The position numbers were made by a program, and so were the translations under genes. Shown here in pieces: positions 52,340-61,385 of a stretch of 64,000 nucleotides of DNA; positions within the stretch are counted from its first letter, which is position 1; each line of letters starts with the position of its first letter. Source of the DNA: JACCZX01 sp038216465 (GTDB lineage: Bacteria > Pseudomonadota > Gammaproteobacteria > Burkholderiales > Burkholderiaceae_F); the NCBI GenBank assembly GCA_038216465.1, contig JBBQQC010000009.1, positions 1-64,000 of the forward strand, read 5' to 3'. The notes beneath the pieces were generated by a model. The model had not been told where the DNA came from and did no database searches. It worked only from the letters and a program-made list of their open reading frames with translations.

Positions 52340-54136
52340 ATGATCCCCCAGAGCTTCATCCAGGACCTTCTAGCTCGCGTCGACATCGTCGACGTCGTCG
52401 GCCGTGCTGTCCAGCTAAAGAAAGGCGGTCAAAACTTCCTCGGCCTTTGTCCGTTTCACGCCGAAAAGTCTCCGTCGTTCACCGTGAGCCCGTCAAAGCA
52501 GTTTTTTCATTGCTTCGGCTGTGGTGCGCATGGCAGCGCTATTGGCTTCGTGATGGAGCATCGCGGGCTCGGCTACGTCGACGCGATTCGCGAGTTGGCA
52601 CAGCAGGCCGGGATGCAGGTGCCGGAGACCGAGCGCGCCGCCGACGTGCATTCAAAGACGCGTGCGCTGACCGATGTCTTGCTGCGCGCTGCCGACTTCT
52701 ACCGCGGCCAGCTTAAGGACAGTCCCATGGCAATCGATTACCTTAAGCGGCGTGGTGTCAGTGGCCAGACGGCGGCGCGTTTCGCGCTGGGGTACGCGCC
52801 CGATGCGTGGCAGCCACTGCGCGCTGCGTTCGACAAGTATGACGAGCCGCAACTCGTCGAAGCGGGCTTGGTCATTGCGGACGAAGGCAAGCGATACGAC
52901 CGGTTCCGCGGCCGCGTGATGTTTCCGATCCGCAACAGCCGCGGCCACGTCGTCGGATTCGGTGCTCGTGTGCTCGATTCTGGCGCGCCGAAATATCTGA
53001 ACTCACCCGAGACGCCGGTGTTCCGCAAGAGTCAGGAGCTCTACGGTCTGCACGAAGCACGCGACGCGATCAGGCAAAGCGGGCGCGCAATCGTCGCCGA
53101 GGGCTACATGGACGTGATCCGGCTGGCACAGTCCGGGTTCGCGGAATCGGTGGCAGCGCTCGGCACGGCCATCACGAGTGCCCACGTCAGTGCGCTGTTC
53201 AAGGTAGCGGACCACGTGATTTTCGCCTTCGATGGCGACGCCGCTGGACGGAAGGCGGCGCGTCGTGCGCTGGAAGCGGCGCTGCCGGTAATTGCGGATA
53301 CCAAGCGCGCCAGCTTTATTGCACTGCCAGAGGGGCAGGACCCCGATAGCATGATCGGCAGCGCAGGCCCCAAAGGTTTCGAGGTGGCGCTGAGCCAGGC
53401 ATTGCCTCTTTCGGAATTTTTTATCGCGACGCTGAGCGGAAGCTCCGAACGGCGACCCGCGAGCGCCGAAGACCGCGCCGCGCTGCTCGGGGTGGCCAAA
53501 CCGCTGCTGTTATCCATGGCACCCGGTGCGATGCGATTGCAACTGCTGCGCGATCTGGCGGAAGCGGCGCGCACGCCGCTCGACTCGGTCGAAGCGCTGT
53601 ACGGCCTGCGCAAGGCCACGGTGCGGCGGATGGCGTCGGCCGCACGTCACACGCCGCGCATGGAAGTGAGCGATCTGAAGCTGAGCATCTTGCAGCAACT
53701 GCTCGCGCATCCGACGCTGGCGCGTGAATTCAATCAGGACGTGATCGACGAGCACGTGCATGGCGACGACCGGCTCGATCGGGAGATCACCGAGGTATGG
53801 CGCGCTGCGACTGCAACCACCGCGTCGGAGGCAGCGGCGCTAAGCCACGGTGCGTTGCTGGAGATGTTGGCTGGCAGCGATTTCGCTGACGAATACCGCG
53901 CCCTAGCGGCGCAGGAAATGGAGATCGAAACCGAGATCGAGATGGCGCGCGAGATCGTTAGCGAAGCGTTCGCCAAGATGAGGCTGCGCCGCTTCGAGCG
54001 CGAGCGGTCCGAGCGGCTCGCCGACTACGAGCGCGATCCGACACCGCACCGATTGGACGCCTACCGCGCGGCCGATCAGGCGTACACACGGGCTCGCGGC
54101 CCGGCCGAGCACCCCGCGGCGGGGATTAGTGTTTGA
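52340..54136 (+). CDS. dnaG: DNA primase
   Basis: Synthesises RNA primers for replication. The 598-residue protein has the N-terminal CHC2 zinc ribbon (LCPFHAEKSPSFTVSP and FHCFGCGAHGSA), then the TOPRIM core with AIVAEGYMDVIRLAQSGF, AALGTAIT and HVIFAFDGDAAGRKAARRAL, and a helical C-terminal DnaB-interaction domain. The ATG at 52340 starts MIPQSFIQDLLARVDIVDVV, typical. The gap to rpoD is 403 nt. Confidence 0.97.
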   Translation: MIPQSFIQDLLARVDIVDVVGRAVQLKKGGQNFLGLCPFHAEKSPSFTVSPSKQFFHCFGCGAHGSAIGFVMEHRGLGYVDAIRELAQQAGMQVPETERAADVHSKTRALTDVLLRAADFYRGQLKDSPMAIDYLKRRGVSGQTAARFALGYAPDAWQPLRAAFDKYDEPQLVEAGLVIADEGKRYDRFRGRVMFPIRNSRGHVVGFGARVLDSGAPKYLNSPETPVFRKSQELYGLHEARDAIRQSGRAIVAEGYMDVIRLAQSGFAESVAALGTAITSAHVSALFKVADHVIFAFDGDAAGRKAARRALEAALPVIADTKRASFIALPEGQDPDSMIGSAGPKGFEVALSQALPLSEFFIATLSGSSERRPASAEDRAALLGVAKPLLLSMAPGAMRLQLLRDLAEAARTPLDSVEALYGLRKATVRRMASAARHTPRMEVSDLKLSILQQLLAHPTLAREFNQDVIDEHVHGDDRLDREITEVWRAATATTASEAAALSHGALLEMLAGSDFADEYRALAAQEMEIETEIEMAREIVSEAFAKMRLRRFERERSERLADYERDPTPHRLDAYRAADQAYTRARGPAEHPAAGISV

Positions 54137-54539
54137 CGCAACCTCCTGGAAAAATTGAACTTTTTGCCGCAACCTCGGTAATTCCGTGGTAACTTCACAG
54201 GTTGTCGACGCGCGCCATCTTGTGGGTGAGAATGGCCCGTCGAGCGCCCAGGAGATCGCGAATGATCGGCGGCGCTGACAATATTGATCGATAGCTGCGC
54301 ACTTACCGGAACGCGATCTTCGGATCTGGCGTTGGATTAAAACGGATGTCATGCGCGACGCTTCGTTATGGACCGGCCTGAGCCTGCGGGAGATACGCAC
54401 GGCTTGGTTGAGAAGGCTCATTTGAACCCAATGATGTGTTTGTCGAGTGCGCGCCCGAGTGACTCCTTGTCCGGGAGTGCGTTCGATGATGACCAACCGT
54501 TCGGCCACGCGGCGCCGGCTGATCGAAACAGGTGACACG
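54137..54539 (+). other. Intergenic leader region upstream of rpoD
   Basis: About 400 nt between dnaG and rpoD. TTGAAC at 54155-54160 and TAATTC at 54179-54184 (18-nt spacer) form a plausible sigma-70 promoter. A 9-bp direct repeat CGCAACCTC occurs at 54137 and 54168, 31 bp apart, overlapping this region. A short open frame at 54232-54294 with a GTGAG ribosome-binding site would encode a 20-residue arginine-rich peptide (MARRAPRRSRM...). No other gene is seen. The role of any of these elements is speculative. Confidence 0.4.
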
Positions 54540-56792
54540 ATGGCATTGAGAAAGCAGGAAGTGAGAAGAGTTGAAGCAAAGGCGAAGCCTTCGCGCGCGG
54601 CGCCTTATGACGCGAGTAGCAAGATTGCGAAGAGCGCCATCAGAAAGCTCGAGGCAACGTTGTTGTCCGCGAACGCCAAGGGGACTGGCGCACGTGCGTT
54701 GCTGCCGGATACGGCAAAGAATGGCGAAGCAGCCGGTGAAGCGCTTCGCGGTCGTCCGGGCCGGAAACCGAAGCAGGGCGCAGAGCAGTTGTTAAATGGC
54801 GGCGCCGATGCGGTGCCCGAAGCGGTCGATGCCGGCGATGACGCCGCCGATCCGAGCGTGCAGATTGTCGAGAAGATGAGCGCGACCAAGCTGCGCGCCA
54901 AGGATCGCCGTGCCAAGGAAAAGGCGCTGAAAGAAGCTCTTGAGCGCAGCTACCACGGCACCGAGGAAGACCTCGAAACCCGCCGCAACAAGCTGAAGGC
55001 GCTGATCAAGCTCGGCAAGGAACGCGGCTTTCTGACATACGCGGAGATCAACGACCACCTGCCCGACGCGTTGGTCGACGCCGAGGCGATCGACGCGATC
55101 ATCAGCACGTTCTCCGACATGGGGCTGCAGGTGTTCGATCAGGCGCCCGACGCCGAAACGGTGCTGATGAGCGAGAACGTGCCGGCCGCGACGCCGGACG
55201 ACGCCGCTGAAGAGGAGGTCGAAGCAGCGCTATCCACGGTCGACGCCGAATTCGGCCGCACCACCGATCCGGTGCGCATGTACATGCGCGAGATGGGTTC
55301 GGTCGAACTGCTGACGCGCGAAGGCGAGATTGAAATTGCCAAGCGCATCGAAGACGGCCTGAAGCACATGGTGATGGCGATCTCCGCGTGTCCGACCACG
55401 ATCGCCGAGATTCTGGCGCACGGCGAGCGTATTCGCGGCGCCGAGATTCCAATCGACGAAGTGGTTGACGGCCTGATGGACCCGCTGGCCGAAGACTTTC
55501 CGACCGCAGGTGGTGACGAGGAAGACGAAGAAGGCGAAGAGACGACCGATATCGGCGCCTCGGGAATGACCGCAGGCCAGCTCGATGAGCTGAAAGTGCG
55601 TGCGCTCGACAAGTTCGATCACGTGACGAAGCTCTTCGACAAGATGCGCGTCGCGTTCGAGAAAGAGGGCTACAAGTCGACCGGCTATCTGAAGTCGCAG
55701 CAAAAAATTCTAGACGAGCTAATGAGCCTGCGTTTCACCGCAAAAATGGTCGAGCGGCTATCGGACACCTTGCGCCGCCAGGTCGACGAAGTGCGCTCGA
55801 TCGAAAAGCAGATCTACGAAATCACCGTCAACAAGTGCGGGATGCCGCGCACGCATTTCCTGAAGACGTTCCCGGGTAGTGAAACCAACATGCGCTGGGC
55901 CGCACGCGAAGCCGATTCCGAGCAGCCGCACGCCGAAGTTCTGCGCCGCAATCTGCCGGCAGTGCAGGAACTGCAGAGTAAGTTGGGCTCGCTGCAGAAG
56001 CGCGTTGTATTGCCGCTGAAGGATCTGCGCGAGGTCTACAAGCAGATGGCCACCGGTGAGGCCAAGGCGCGCAAAGCCAAGCGTGAGATGACCGAGGCCA
56101 ATCTGCGGCTGGTGATTTCGATTGCAAAGAAATACACCAATCGCGGGCTGCAGTTTCTCGATCTGATTCAGGAAGGCAACATTGGCCTGATGAAGGCGGT
56201 CGACAAGTTCGAATACCGGCGCGGCTACAAATTTTCTACGTATGCCACGTGGTGGATCCGGCAGGCGATCACCCGCTCGATCGCCGATCAGGCGCGCACG
56301 ATCCGCATTCCGGTGCACATGATCGAAACGATCAACAAGATGAACCGCATTTCGCGTCAGATCCTGCAGGAGACGGGCCAGGAGCCCGATCCGGCAACGC
56401 TGGCGGTCAAGATGGAGATGCCGGAAGACAAGATCCGCAAGATTCTGAAGATCGCGAAAGAGCCGATCAGCATGGAAACGCCGATCGGGGACGACGACGA
56501 TTCGCATCTGGGCGATTTCATCGAAGACACGTCCACTGTGGCGCCGGTCGATGCTGCGCAGTACAACAGCCTGTCGGACGTGACCAAGGATGTGCTCGAT
56601 TCACTGACGCCGCGCGAGGCCAAGGTTCTGCGCATGCGCTTCGGCATCGAGATGTCGACCGATCACACGCTGGAAGAAGTCGGCAAGCAGTTTGACGTCA
56701 CGCGCGAGCGCATACGGCAGATCGAAGCCAAGGCGCTGCGCAAGCTGCGCCATCCGAGCCGGTCGGACAAGCTGAAGAGCTTCCTTGAATAG
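54540..56792 (+). CDS. rpoD: RNA polymerase sigma factor RpoD (sigma-70)
   Basis: Primary sigma factor. The 750-residue protein has an extended basic and acidic N-terminal region (including a poly-Glu stretch near residue 320), region 1.1, region 1.2 (DPVRMYMREMGSVELLTREG), region 2 with the core-binding and -10 elements (NLRLVISIAKKYTNRGLQFL, and GYKFSTYATWWIRQAITRSI), region 3, and region 4 with DHTLEEVGKQFDVTRERIRQ. It is longer than the E. coli protein (613 residues) through N-terminal insertions, as usual in this class. The ATG at 54540 has AGGTG upstream; ATGs at 54486 and 54489 and an upstream frame start at 54447 are alternatives. Confidence 0.97.
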   Translation: MALRKQEVRRVEAKAKPSRAAPYDASSKIAKSAIRKLEATLLSANAKGTGARALLPDTAKNGEAAGEALRGRPGRKPKQGAEQLLNGGADAVPEAVDAGDDAADPSVQIVEKMSATKLRAKDRRAKEKALKEALERSYHGTEEDLETRRNKLKALIKLGKERGFLTYAEINDHLPDALVDAEAIDAIISTFSDMGLQVFDQAPDAETVLMSENVPAATPDDAAEEEVEAALSTVDAEFGRTTDPVRMYMREMGSVELLTREGEIEIAKRIEDGLKHMVMAISACPTTIAEILAHGERIRGAEIPIDEVVDGLMDPLAEDFPTAGGDEEDEEGEETTDIGASGMTAGQLDELKVRALDKFDHVTKLFDKMRVAFEKEGYKSTGYLKSQQKILDELMSLRFTAKMVERLSDTLRRQVDEVRSIEKQIYEITVNKCGMPRTHFLKTFPGSETNMRWAAREADSEQPHAEVLRRNLPAVQELQSKLGSLQKRVVLPLKDLREVYKQMATGEAKARKAKREMTEANLRLVISIAKKYTNRGLQFLDLIQEGNIGLMKAVDKFEYRRGYKFSTYATWWIRQAITRSIADQARTIRIPVHMIETINKMNRISRQILQETGQEPDPATLAVKMEMPEDKIRKILKIAKEPISMETPIGDDDDSHLGDFIEDTSTVAPVDAAQYNSLSDVTKDVLDSLTPREAKVLRMRFGIEMSTDHTLEEVGKQFDVTRERIRQIEAKALRKLRHPSRSDKLKSFLE

Positions 56793-56805
56793 CACGCCAC
56801 TCAGC

Positions 56806-56884
<79 letters not shown>

Positions 56885-56888
56885 CCTA

Positions 56889-58271
56889 ATGTCCGATCCC
56901 AAGGACTTCACTCACTTCGGCCTCGATCCGCTCATCATTGCGGCGATCACCGAGATGGGCTACGCCACCCCGACGCCGATCCAGGCGAAGGCGATTCCGG
57001 TTGTGATGAAGGGTCTGGATGTGATGGGTGCGGCGCAAACCGGCACCGGCAAGACGGCAGGCTTTGCGCTGCCGATCATTCAGAAGCTGTTGCCGCATGC
57101 TAGTGCCAGCATGTCGCCGGCGCGGCACCCGGTGCGAGCGCTGATACTGGCGCCGACGCGCGAGCTGGCCGATCAGACGGCGGACAACGTCAAGAAGTAC
57201 ATCGCCAAGACGCCGCTGCGTTGCGCGCTGGTGTACGGCGGTGTCGATATGGATCCGCAGACCGCTGCGTTGCGTTCCGGCGCTGAAATCCTGGTCGCTA
57301 CGCCGGGCCGCCTGCTCGATCACCTACAACAGAAAAACACAAGCTTGTCGCAGGTGCAGATCGTCGTGCTGGACGAAGCTGACCGCATGCTCGACATGGG
57401 ATTCTTGCCCGACATCTCGCGCATCCTGAATCTGCTGCCGAAGCAGCGTCAGAGCCTAATGTTCTCCGCCACTTTCTCGGAGGAGATCAAAAAACTCGCT
57501 GCCAATTTTCTGCACGATCCACAATTGATCGAAGTCGCGCGCCGCAATGCCACTGCCGATAACGTCAAGCAGGAAGTTTTCAAGCTGCACGAATCCGAAA
57601 AGGTCGCGGCGTTGCTGCAATTGCTGAACACGCGCGGGCCCAATGGCGGCCGTCTGACGCAGGTGCTGGTATTCGTCAACGCCAAGATCGAATGCCGGCG
57701 GCTGGCGCGTCAACTGCAAAAGGCGGGCGTCAACGCCGACGCGATTCACGGCGACAAGACGCAGGAAGAGCGCATGAAGGCGCTCGAGGGTTTCAAGAAC
57801 GATGTGATCGAAGTGCTGGTCGCGACCGATGTCGCCGCGCGCGGACTCGATATCGTCGAGCTACCGGTCGTGATCAACTACGACGTCCCGTTTGCCGCGG
57901 AAGACTACATTCACCGCATCGGCCGCACCGGGCGCGCCGGGATGAGTGGACTCACGATCATGCTGATGACTGGCGCCGAAGAGCGGGCGGTTGTGGCGAT
58001 CGAGAAGCTCACCAAGCAGAAGTTCGACATTCACACACTTGAGGTCGAGCGGCAGCGCGAACGGAGCGAACGGCGCGATCGCGCTCCGCGGCACGAGGCG
58101 CCGCGCCATGCACCGGCGCACACGGCTGCGCCGGCCGATGATTTTTTCAGCAAACCATACGAGCCGGGCAACTCGAGCGCCACGAATTACGCGCCGCCTG
58201 CGCCGGCTACCCTTGCCAGCAAAGACAAACCTGCACGCGTCGCCGCTTTGCTCGGGGGCACCAAGCGTTAG
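56889..58271 (+). CDS. DEAD-box RNA helicase, RhlE-like
   Basis: ATP-dependent RNA helicase of 460 residues. Visible family motifs are the Q motif (FTHFGLDPLIIAAITEMGYA), GAAQTGTGKTAGFALPII (motif I), APTRELADQT (Ia), VLDEADRMLDMGFLPDI (II), FSATFSEEIK (III), ATDVAARGLDIVELP and HRIGRTGRAGMSG (VI). The C-terminal tail is rich in Arg, Ala, Pro and His, typical of RhlE/SrmB proteins and likely to bind RNA. The ATG at 56889 follows the tRNA gene by 4 nt, so the tRNA may be processed from an rpoD-tRNA-helicase transcript. Confidence 0.93.
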   Translation: MSDPKDFTHFGLDPLIIAAITEMGYATPTPIQAKAIPVVMKGLDVMGAAQTGTGKTAGFALPIIQKLLPHASASMSPARHPVRALILAPTRELADQTADNVKKYIAKTPLRCALVYGGVDMDPQTAALRSGAEILVATPGRLLDHLQQKNTSLSQVQIVVLDEADRMLDMGFLPDISRILNLLPKQRQSLMFSATFSEEIKKLAANFLHDPQLIEVARRNATADNVKQEVFKLHESEKVAALLQLLNTRGPNGGRLTQVLVFVNAKIECRRLARQLQKAGVNADAIHGDKTQEERMKALEGFKNDVIEVLVATDVAARGLDIVELPVVINYDVPFAAEDYIHRIGRTGRAGMSGLTIMLMTGAEERAVVAIEKLTKQKFDIHTLEVERQRERSERRDRAPRHEAPRHAPAHTAAPADDFFSKPYEPGNSSATNYAPPAPATLASKDKPARVAALLGGTKR

Positions 58272-58281
58272 CCTTACTCGT

Positions 58282-59052
58282 TCAAACGAGCGATTGCACG
58301 TCGGCGTCGACGCCGATCGCCTGGCCGGAAATGTTGGCGCCCGCCTGTGACGCCAGAAACACGACGGTACGCGCGATGTCCTCCGGCGTGATCAATCGAT
58401 GCAGCGATGTTTTCGATAACGCCTCTTCGAGAACATCGGCAGCGGGAATACCGCGCGCCGCTGCCTTGTGTGCAAACACTGAATCGATGCGAGGCCCGGC
58501 CACCGAGCCCGGGCAGATCGCGTTGACACGGATGCCAGCGCCGCCGAGCTCGATCGACAGTGATCTCGTGAAACCGATCACCGCCCACTTTGACGCGGCG
58601 TACGGCGTGCGCAGCGGAAAACCGAAACGGCCTGCGGCTGAAGACAGGTTGATGATGCTGGCGTTGCGGCTGGCGCGCAGCAGCGGGATCGCCAGTCGCG
58701 CGCACAGAAACTGGCCGGTCAGATTGACCGCGAGCGTGCGATCCCAGTCGGCGCGAGAGATGTCTTCGCAGCGCGCGGTCGGCCCCGCGATGCCGGCGTT
58801 GTTGACCAGCACGTCGAGGCCGTTCCTGCGGGCGTGATCGAAGAGCCGCGCGACCGCGGCTTCATCTGAAACATCGCACTGCGTGTGCGACAGTGACGGA
58901 TCGCTGACCGAAAGCGCCTCGAGCGCACGCGTGTCGACGTCGCACACCTGCACGAGCGCGCCTTCGCGCGCGAACTCGCGCGCAATCGCCAACCCGATGC
59001 CGCTCGCACCCGCCGTCACCAACACACGCTCGCCCCGCAACCGCAGGTCCAT
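58282..59052 (-). CDS. SDR family oxidoreductase
   Basis: A 256-residue NAD(P)-dependent short-chain dehydrogenase. It has VLVTAGASGIGLAIAREFAR (10-29), CDVSDEAAVARLFDH, LVNNAGIAGPTARCEDISRA, the catalytic serine in INLSSAAGRFGFPL and Tyr/Lys in YAASKWAVIGFTRSLS, and GQAIGVDADVQSLV at the end. The substrate is unknown. It is divergent from the branched-chain ABC transporter, with an acyl-CoA-dehydrogenase-like gene further along, so a catabolic role for an imported compound is possible. The ATG at 59052 has GGAGAG upstream. Confidence 0.86.
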   Translation of the reverse strand: MDLRLRGERVLVTAGASGIGLAIAREFAREGALVQVCDVDTRALEALSVSDPSLSHTQCDVSDEAAVARLFDHARRNGLDVLVNNAGIAGPTARCEDISRADWDRTLAVNLTGQFLCARLAIPLLRASRNASIINLSSAAGRFGFPLRTPYAASKWAVIGFTRSLSIELGGAGIRVNAICPGSVAGPRIDSVFAHKAAARGIPAADVLEEALSKTSLHRLITPEDIARTVVFLASQAGANISGQAIGVDADVQSLV

Positions 59053-59199
59053 TGGCTCTCCGTATTTGCTCTCGGCTGCTCTGGGCTGATAGACAGCGCC
59101 CGCCGGGCCGACTATAAACGGGGCGGCAGTCGAACGATCAGAGTCTCGATCAGCGCACGCTCGAACGAGGCCGCACCGCGCATCGCGCAAGGAGACACC

Positions 59200-60453
59200 A
59201 TGGAGCAACCGCAGTCGAATTCCCGTCGCAGTCTGGTTGTTGCTGCGAGCGCCGCCGGCGCGATGACGGCGATCGGATTCCCGGCCATCGTTCGCAGCCA
59301 GCCGGACGCGATCCGCCTGGGCCACTTGACGCCGCTCACTGGATTTCTCGGACCGCTCGGAGAGTATGCGGTGCTGGGAGTCAAGCTCGCGGTCGAGGAG
59401 ATCAACGCAGCCGGCGGCATCAATGGCCGCAAAGTCGATCTGATTACCGAGGACAGTGTGAATCCGCAGACCGCATCGACGAAAGCGGAGCGCATGATTG
59501 AACGCGACAAGGTGGTTGCCATCATCGGCGAGATCAGCTCGGCATCCGGTCTGGCGATCGCGCAGGTGGCGCAGCGCAACCGCACCATCTTTTTCAACAC
59601 CGGCTGCAACTCTGACGAATTGCGCGGCAAGTCGTGCAACCGCTATATGTTCCACACCGAAGCGGCCAACAGCATGTACGTCGGTGCAGCCGGACAAGCT
59701 CTGTTGCGTGACGGGCTGGTCAAGGGCAAGAAGTGGTACAGCCTGACGGCCGACTATGCATTCGGCCATGATCTGCTGCGCGTTGCCAAGCGCTTCATGT
59801 TGGCCAACGGCGGCGAGTTCGCGGCCGACGAACTGGTGGCGACCAACGTGACCGACTTCTCTCCGTACCTGCTGAAGATCCGCAACGCCAAGCCGGATCT
59901 CGTCGTGTCCAATCTGGCCGGGGCGCAGATCGGCAATTTCATGAAACAGTATCTCGAGTACGGCCTGCCGTTTCCGGTCGGTGGTTTCGGATTCGACACC
60001 GCGATCGCATGGGGCGTCGGCAAGGGCAACGTCACCGGTATCTGGCCGCTGGTGTGGGATTCGCAGGTCAAGTCCCCAAGTTCACAGACGTTCACCGCTG
60101 CATTCACCAAAAAGTATGGCAAGCCACCCGAGAATCAGGCGTGGGGCGACTATCTGTCGACCAAGCATCTGGCGCAGGCGATGAACGAGCTCAAGACCAC
60201 CGATTCGACCAAGGTGGCAGAGCATCTCGAAAAAGGCGCGAAGTTCGATGTCCTGAAGACACGCGAGGGCTATTACCGCGCCTGGGACCATCAGCTGATG
60301 CAGCAGATGTACACGCTGACCTTTTTGCCCGAGGCGAAGGTGAAGGACAAGTGGGAGCTGTTTACCCTCTCACCGCCGGTGCCGGGCGATAACCAGAGTC
60401 TCGAAATCATCGCGCCGACGCGCGAAGAAAATCCGTGCACGATGCCGGCCTGA
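59200..60453 (+). CDS. Branched-chain amino acid-type ABC transporter substrate-binding protein
   Basis: Periplasmic binding protein of the LivJ/LivK (Peripla_BP_6) family, 417 residues. A Tat-like signal (NSRRSLVVAASAAGAMTAIG) precedes IRLGHLTPLTGFLGPLGEYA, the family's first strand, then EEINAAGGINGRKVDLITED, VAIIGEISSASGLAIAQVAQ and a C-terminal lobe with YLSTKHLAQAMNEL. The ligand could be a branched-chain amino acid, urea, an aromatic acid or an amide. The ATG at 59200 has an excellent ribosome-binding site (AAGGAG). First gene of the transporter operon. Confidence 0.92.
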   Translation: MEQPQSNSRRSLVVAASAAGAMTAIGFPAIVRSQPDAIRLGHLTPLTGFLGPLGEYAVLGVKLAVEEINAAGGINGRKVDLITEDSVNPQTASTKAERMIERDKVVAIIGEISSASGLAIAQVAQRNRTIFFNTGCNSDELRGKSCNRYMFHTEAANSMYVGAAGQALLRDGLVKGKKWYSLTADYAFGHDLLRVAKRFMLANGGEFAADELVATNVTDFSPYLLKIRNAKPDLVVSNLAGAQIGNFMKQYLEYGLPFPVGGFGFDTAIAWGVGKGNVTGIWPLVWDSQVKSPSSQTFTAAFTKKYGKPPENQAWGDYLSTKHLAQAMNELKTTDSTKVAEHLEKGAKFDVLKTREGYYRAWDHQLMQQMYTLTFLPEAKVKDKWELFTLSPPVPGDNQSLEIIAPTREENPCTMPA

Positions 60454-60462
60454 TGTGAATCC

Positions 60463-60499
60463 AAGCCGCGGCGCCCGACGAATGCCGGTGCCGCGGCTT
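60463..60499 (+). promoter_or_regulatory. Strong intra-operon hairpin upstream of livH
   Basis: AAGCCGCGGC (60463-60472) pairs perfectly with GCCGCGGCTT (60490-60499) across a 17-nt loop. The 3' arm ends 5 nt before the GTG start of the permease gene, so the structure could shield the end of the binding-protein message, weaken read-through, or hide the permease ribosome-binding site, giving more binding protein than membrane components. Confidence 0.55.
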
Positions 60500-60504
60500 T
60501 CACC

Positions 60505-61383
60505 GTGCTAACGCAAATCCTCGAGCAGGTTCTGAACGGCCTGCTCGCCGGTGCTTACTACCTGCTGATCGCGCTCGGACTGTCGCTGATCTTCTCGCTT
60601 GGCGGACTGGTCAACCTCGCGCACGGCGCGTTCTATGCGCTCGGTGCGTATTTCGCGGTGATCGTTGCCGAGAAGCTTGGACTCGGCTTCGCGGGCTCAG
60701 CCGTCGCATCGCCGATCGTGGTGGCGCTGATCGGCCTGGTGATCGAGCGGTTTCTGTTTCGGCGTTTCTACCACGAGGATCCTGCACTCGGATTGTTGCT
60801 GACGTTCGGGCTCGCGATGGTGGCGGAAGAATCGCTGCGCTGGGTGTTCGGTGCGGCACCGGTGCCGTTTTCGATTCCGGGTGCGTTGAAAGGGCAGATT
60901 TTCATTGGCGACTTCATCTACTCGAAGTACCGGCTGCTGATGCTGACAGTCGCCGTGATCGCCGTCGCAGCCCTTTGGTTTCTTCTGCAGCGAACGCCGT
61001 TCGGACGCGTCGTGCGCGCCGGCGTGCAGAACCCCGACATGGTTGCCGCGCTCGGCATTTCGCTGAAGCCGTATATGGCGAGCATCGTCGCGCTGAGCGT
61101 CGGCCTTGCGGCGCTCGCCGGCGTGCTGCTGGCGCCGATCTCCGGCGTGCATCCGGCCATGGGTGCCGAGATTCTGACTGCCGCGTTCGTCGTCGTCGTG
61201 ATCGGCGGACTCGGATCGTTCTGGGGCGTCGTATGGGCTGCGCTGATCGTCGGCGTCGTGCGCGGGCTGACGGTGTATTTCCTGCCGCCGGCGGCGGATG
61301 CATCGATGTACCTGCTGATGCTGCTGGTGCTGCTGGTGCGTCCGCGCGGCTTGACCGGTGAGCGGATTGCACGCTTTGAGTGA
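60505..61383 (+). CDS. livH: Branched-chain amino acid-type ABC transporter permease LivH
   Basis: A 292-residue inner-membrane permease with about eight hydrophobic segments: GLLAGAYYLLIALGLSLIFS, LVNLAHGAFYALGAYF, RVVRAGVQNPDMVAALGISL (the EAA-like loop of the family) and AFVVVVIGGLGSFWGVVWAA. The start is a GTG at 60505. The stop TGA overlaps a GTG of the next frame and is 2 nt before the fusion gene's ATG. Confidence 0.93.
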   Translation: MLTQILEQVLNGLLAGAYYLLIALGLSLIFSLGGLVNLAHGAFYALGAYFAVIVAEKLGLGFAGSAVASPIVVALIGLVIERFLFRRFYHEDPALGLLLTFGLAMVAEESLRWVFGAAPVPFSIPGALKGQIFIGDFIYSKYRLLMLTVAVIAVAALWFLLQRTPFGRVVRAGVQNPDMVAALGISLKPYMASIVALSVGLAALAGVLLAPISGVHPAMGAEILTAAFVVVVIGGLGSFWGVVWAALIVGVVRGLTVYFLPPAADASMYLLMLLVLLVRPRGLTGERIARFE

Positions 61384-61385
61384 CG

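Noticed and set aside
58282..59769. 495-residue frame extending the SDR gene upstream
   Set aside because: The SDR fold begins at the ATG 59052 with a good ribosome-binding site; the extension runs antisense to the ABC binding-protein gene.
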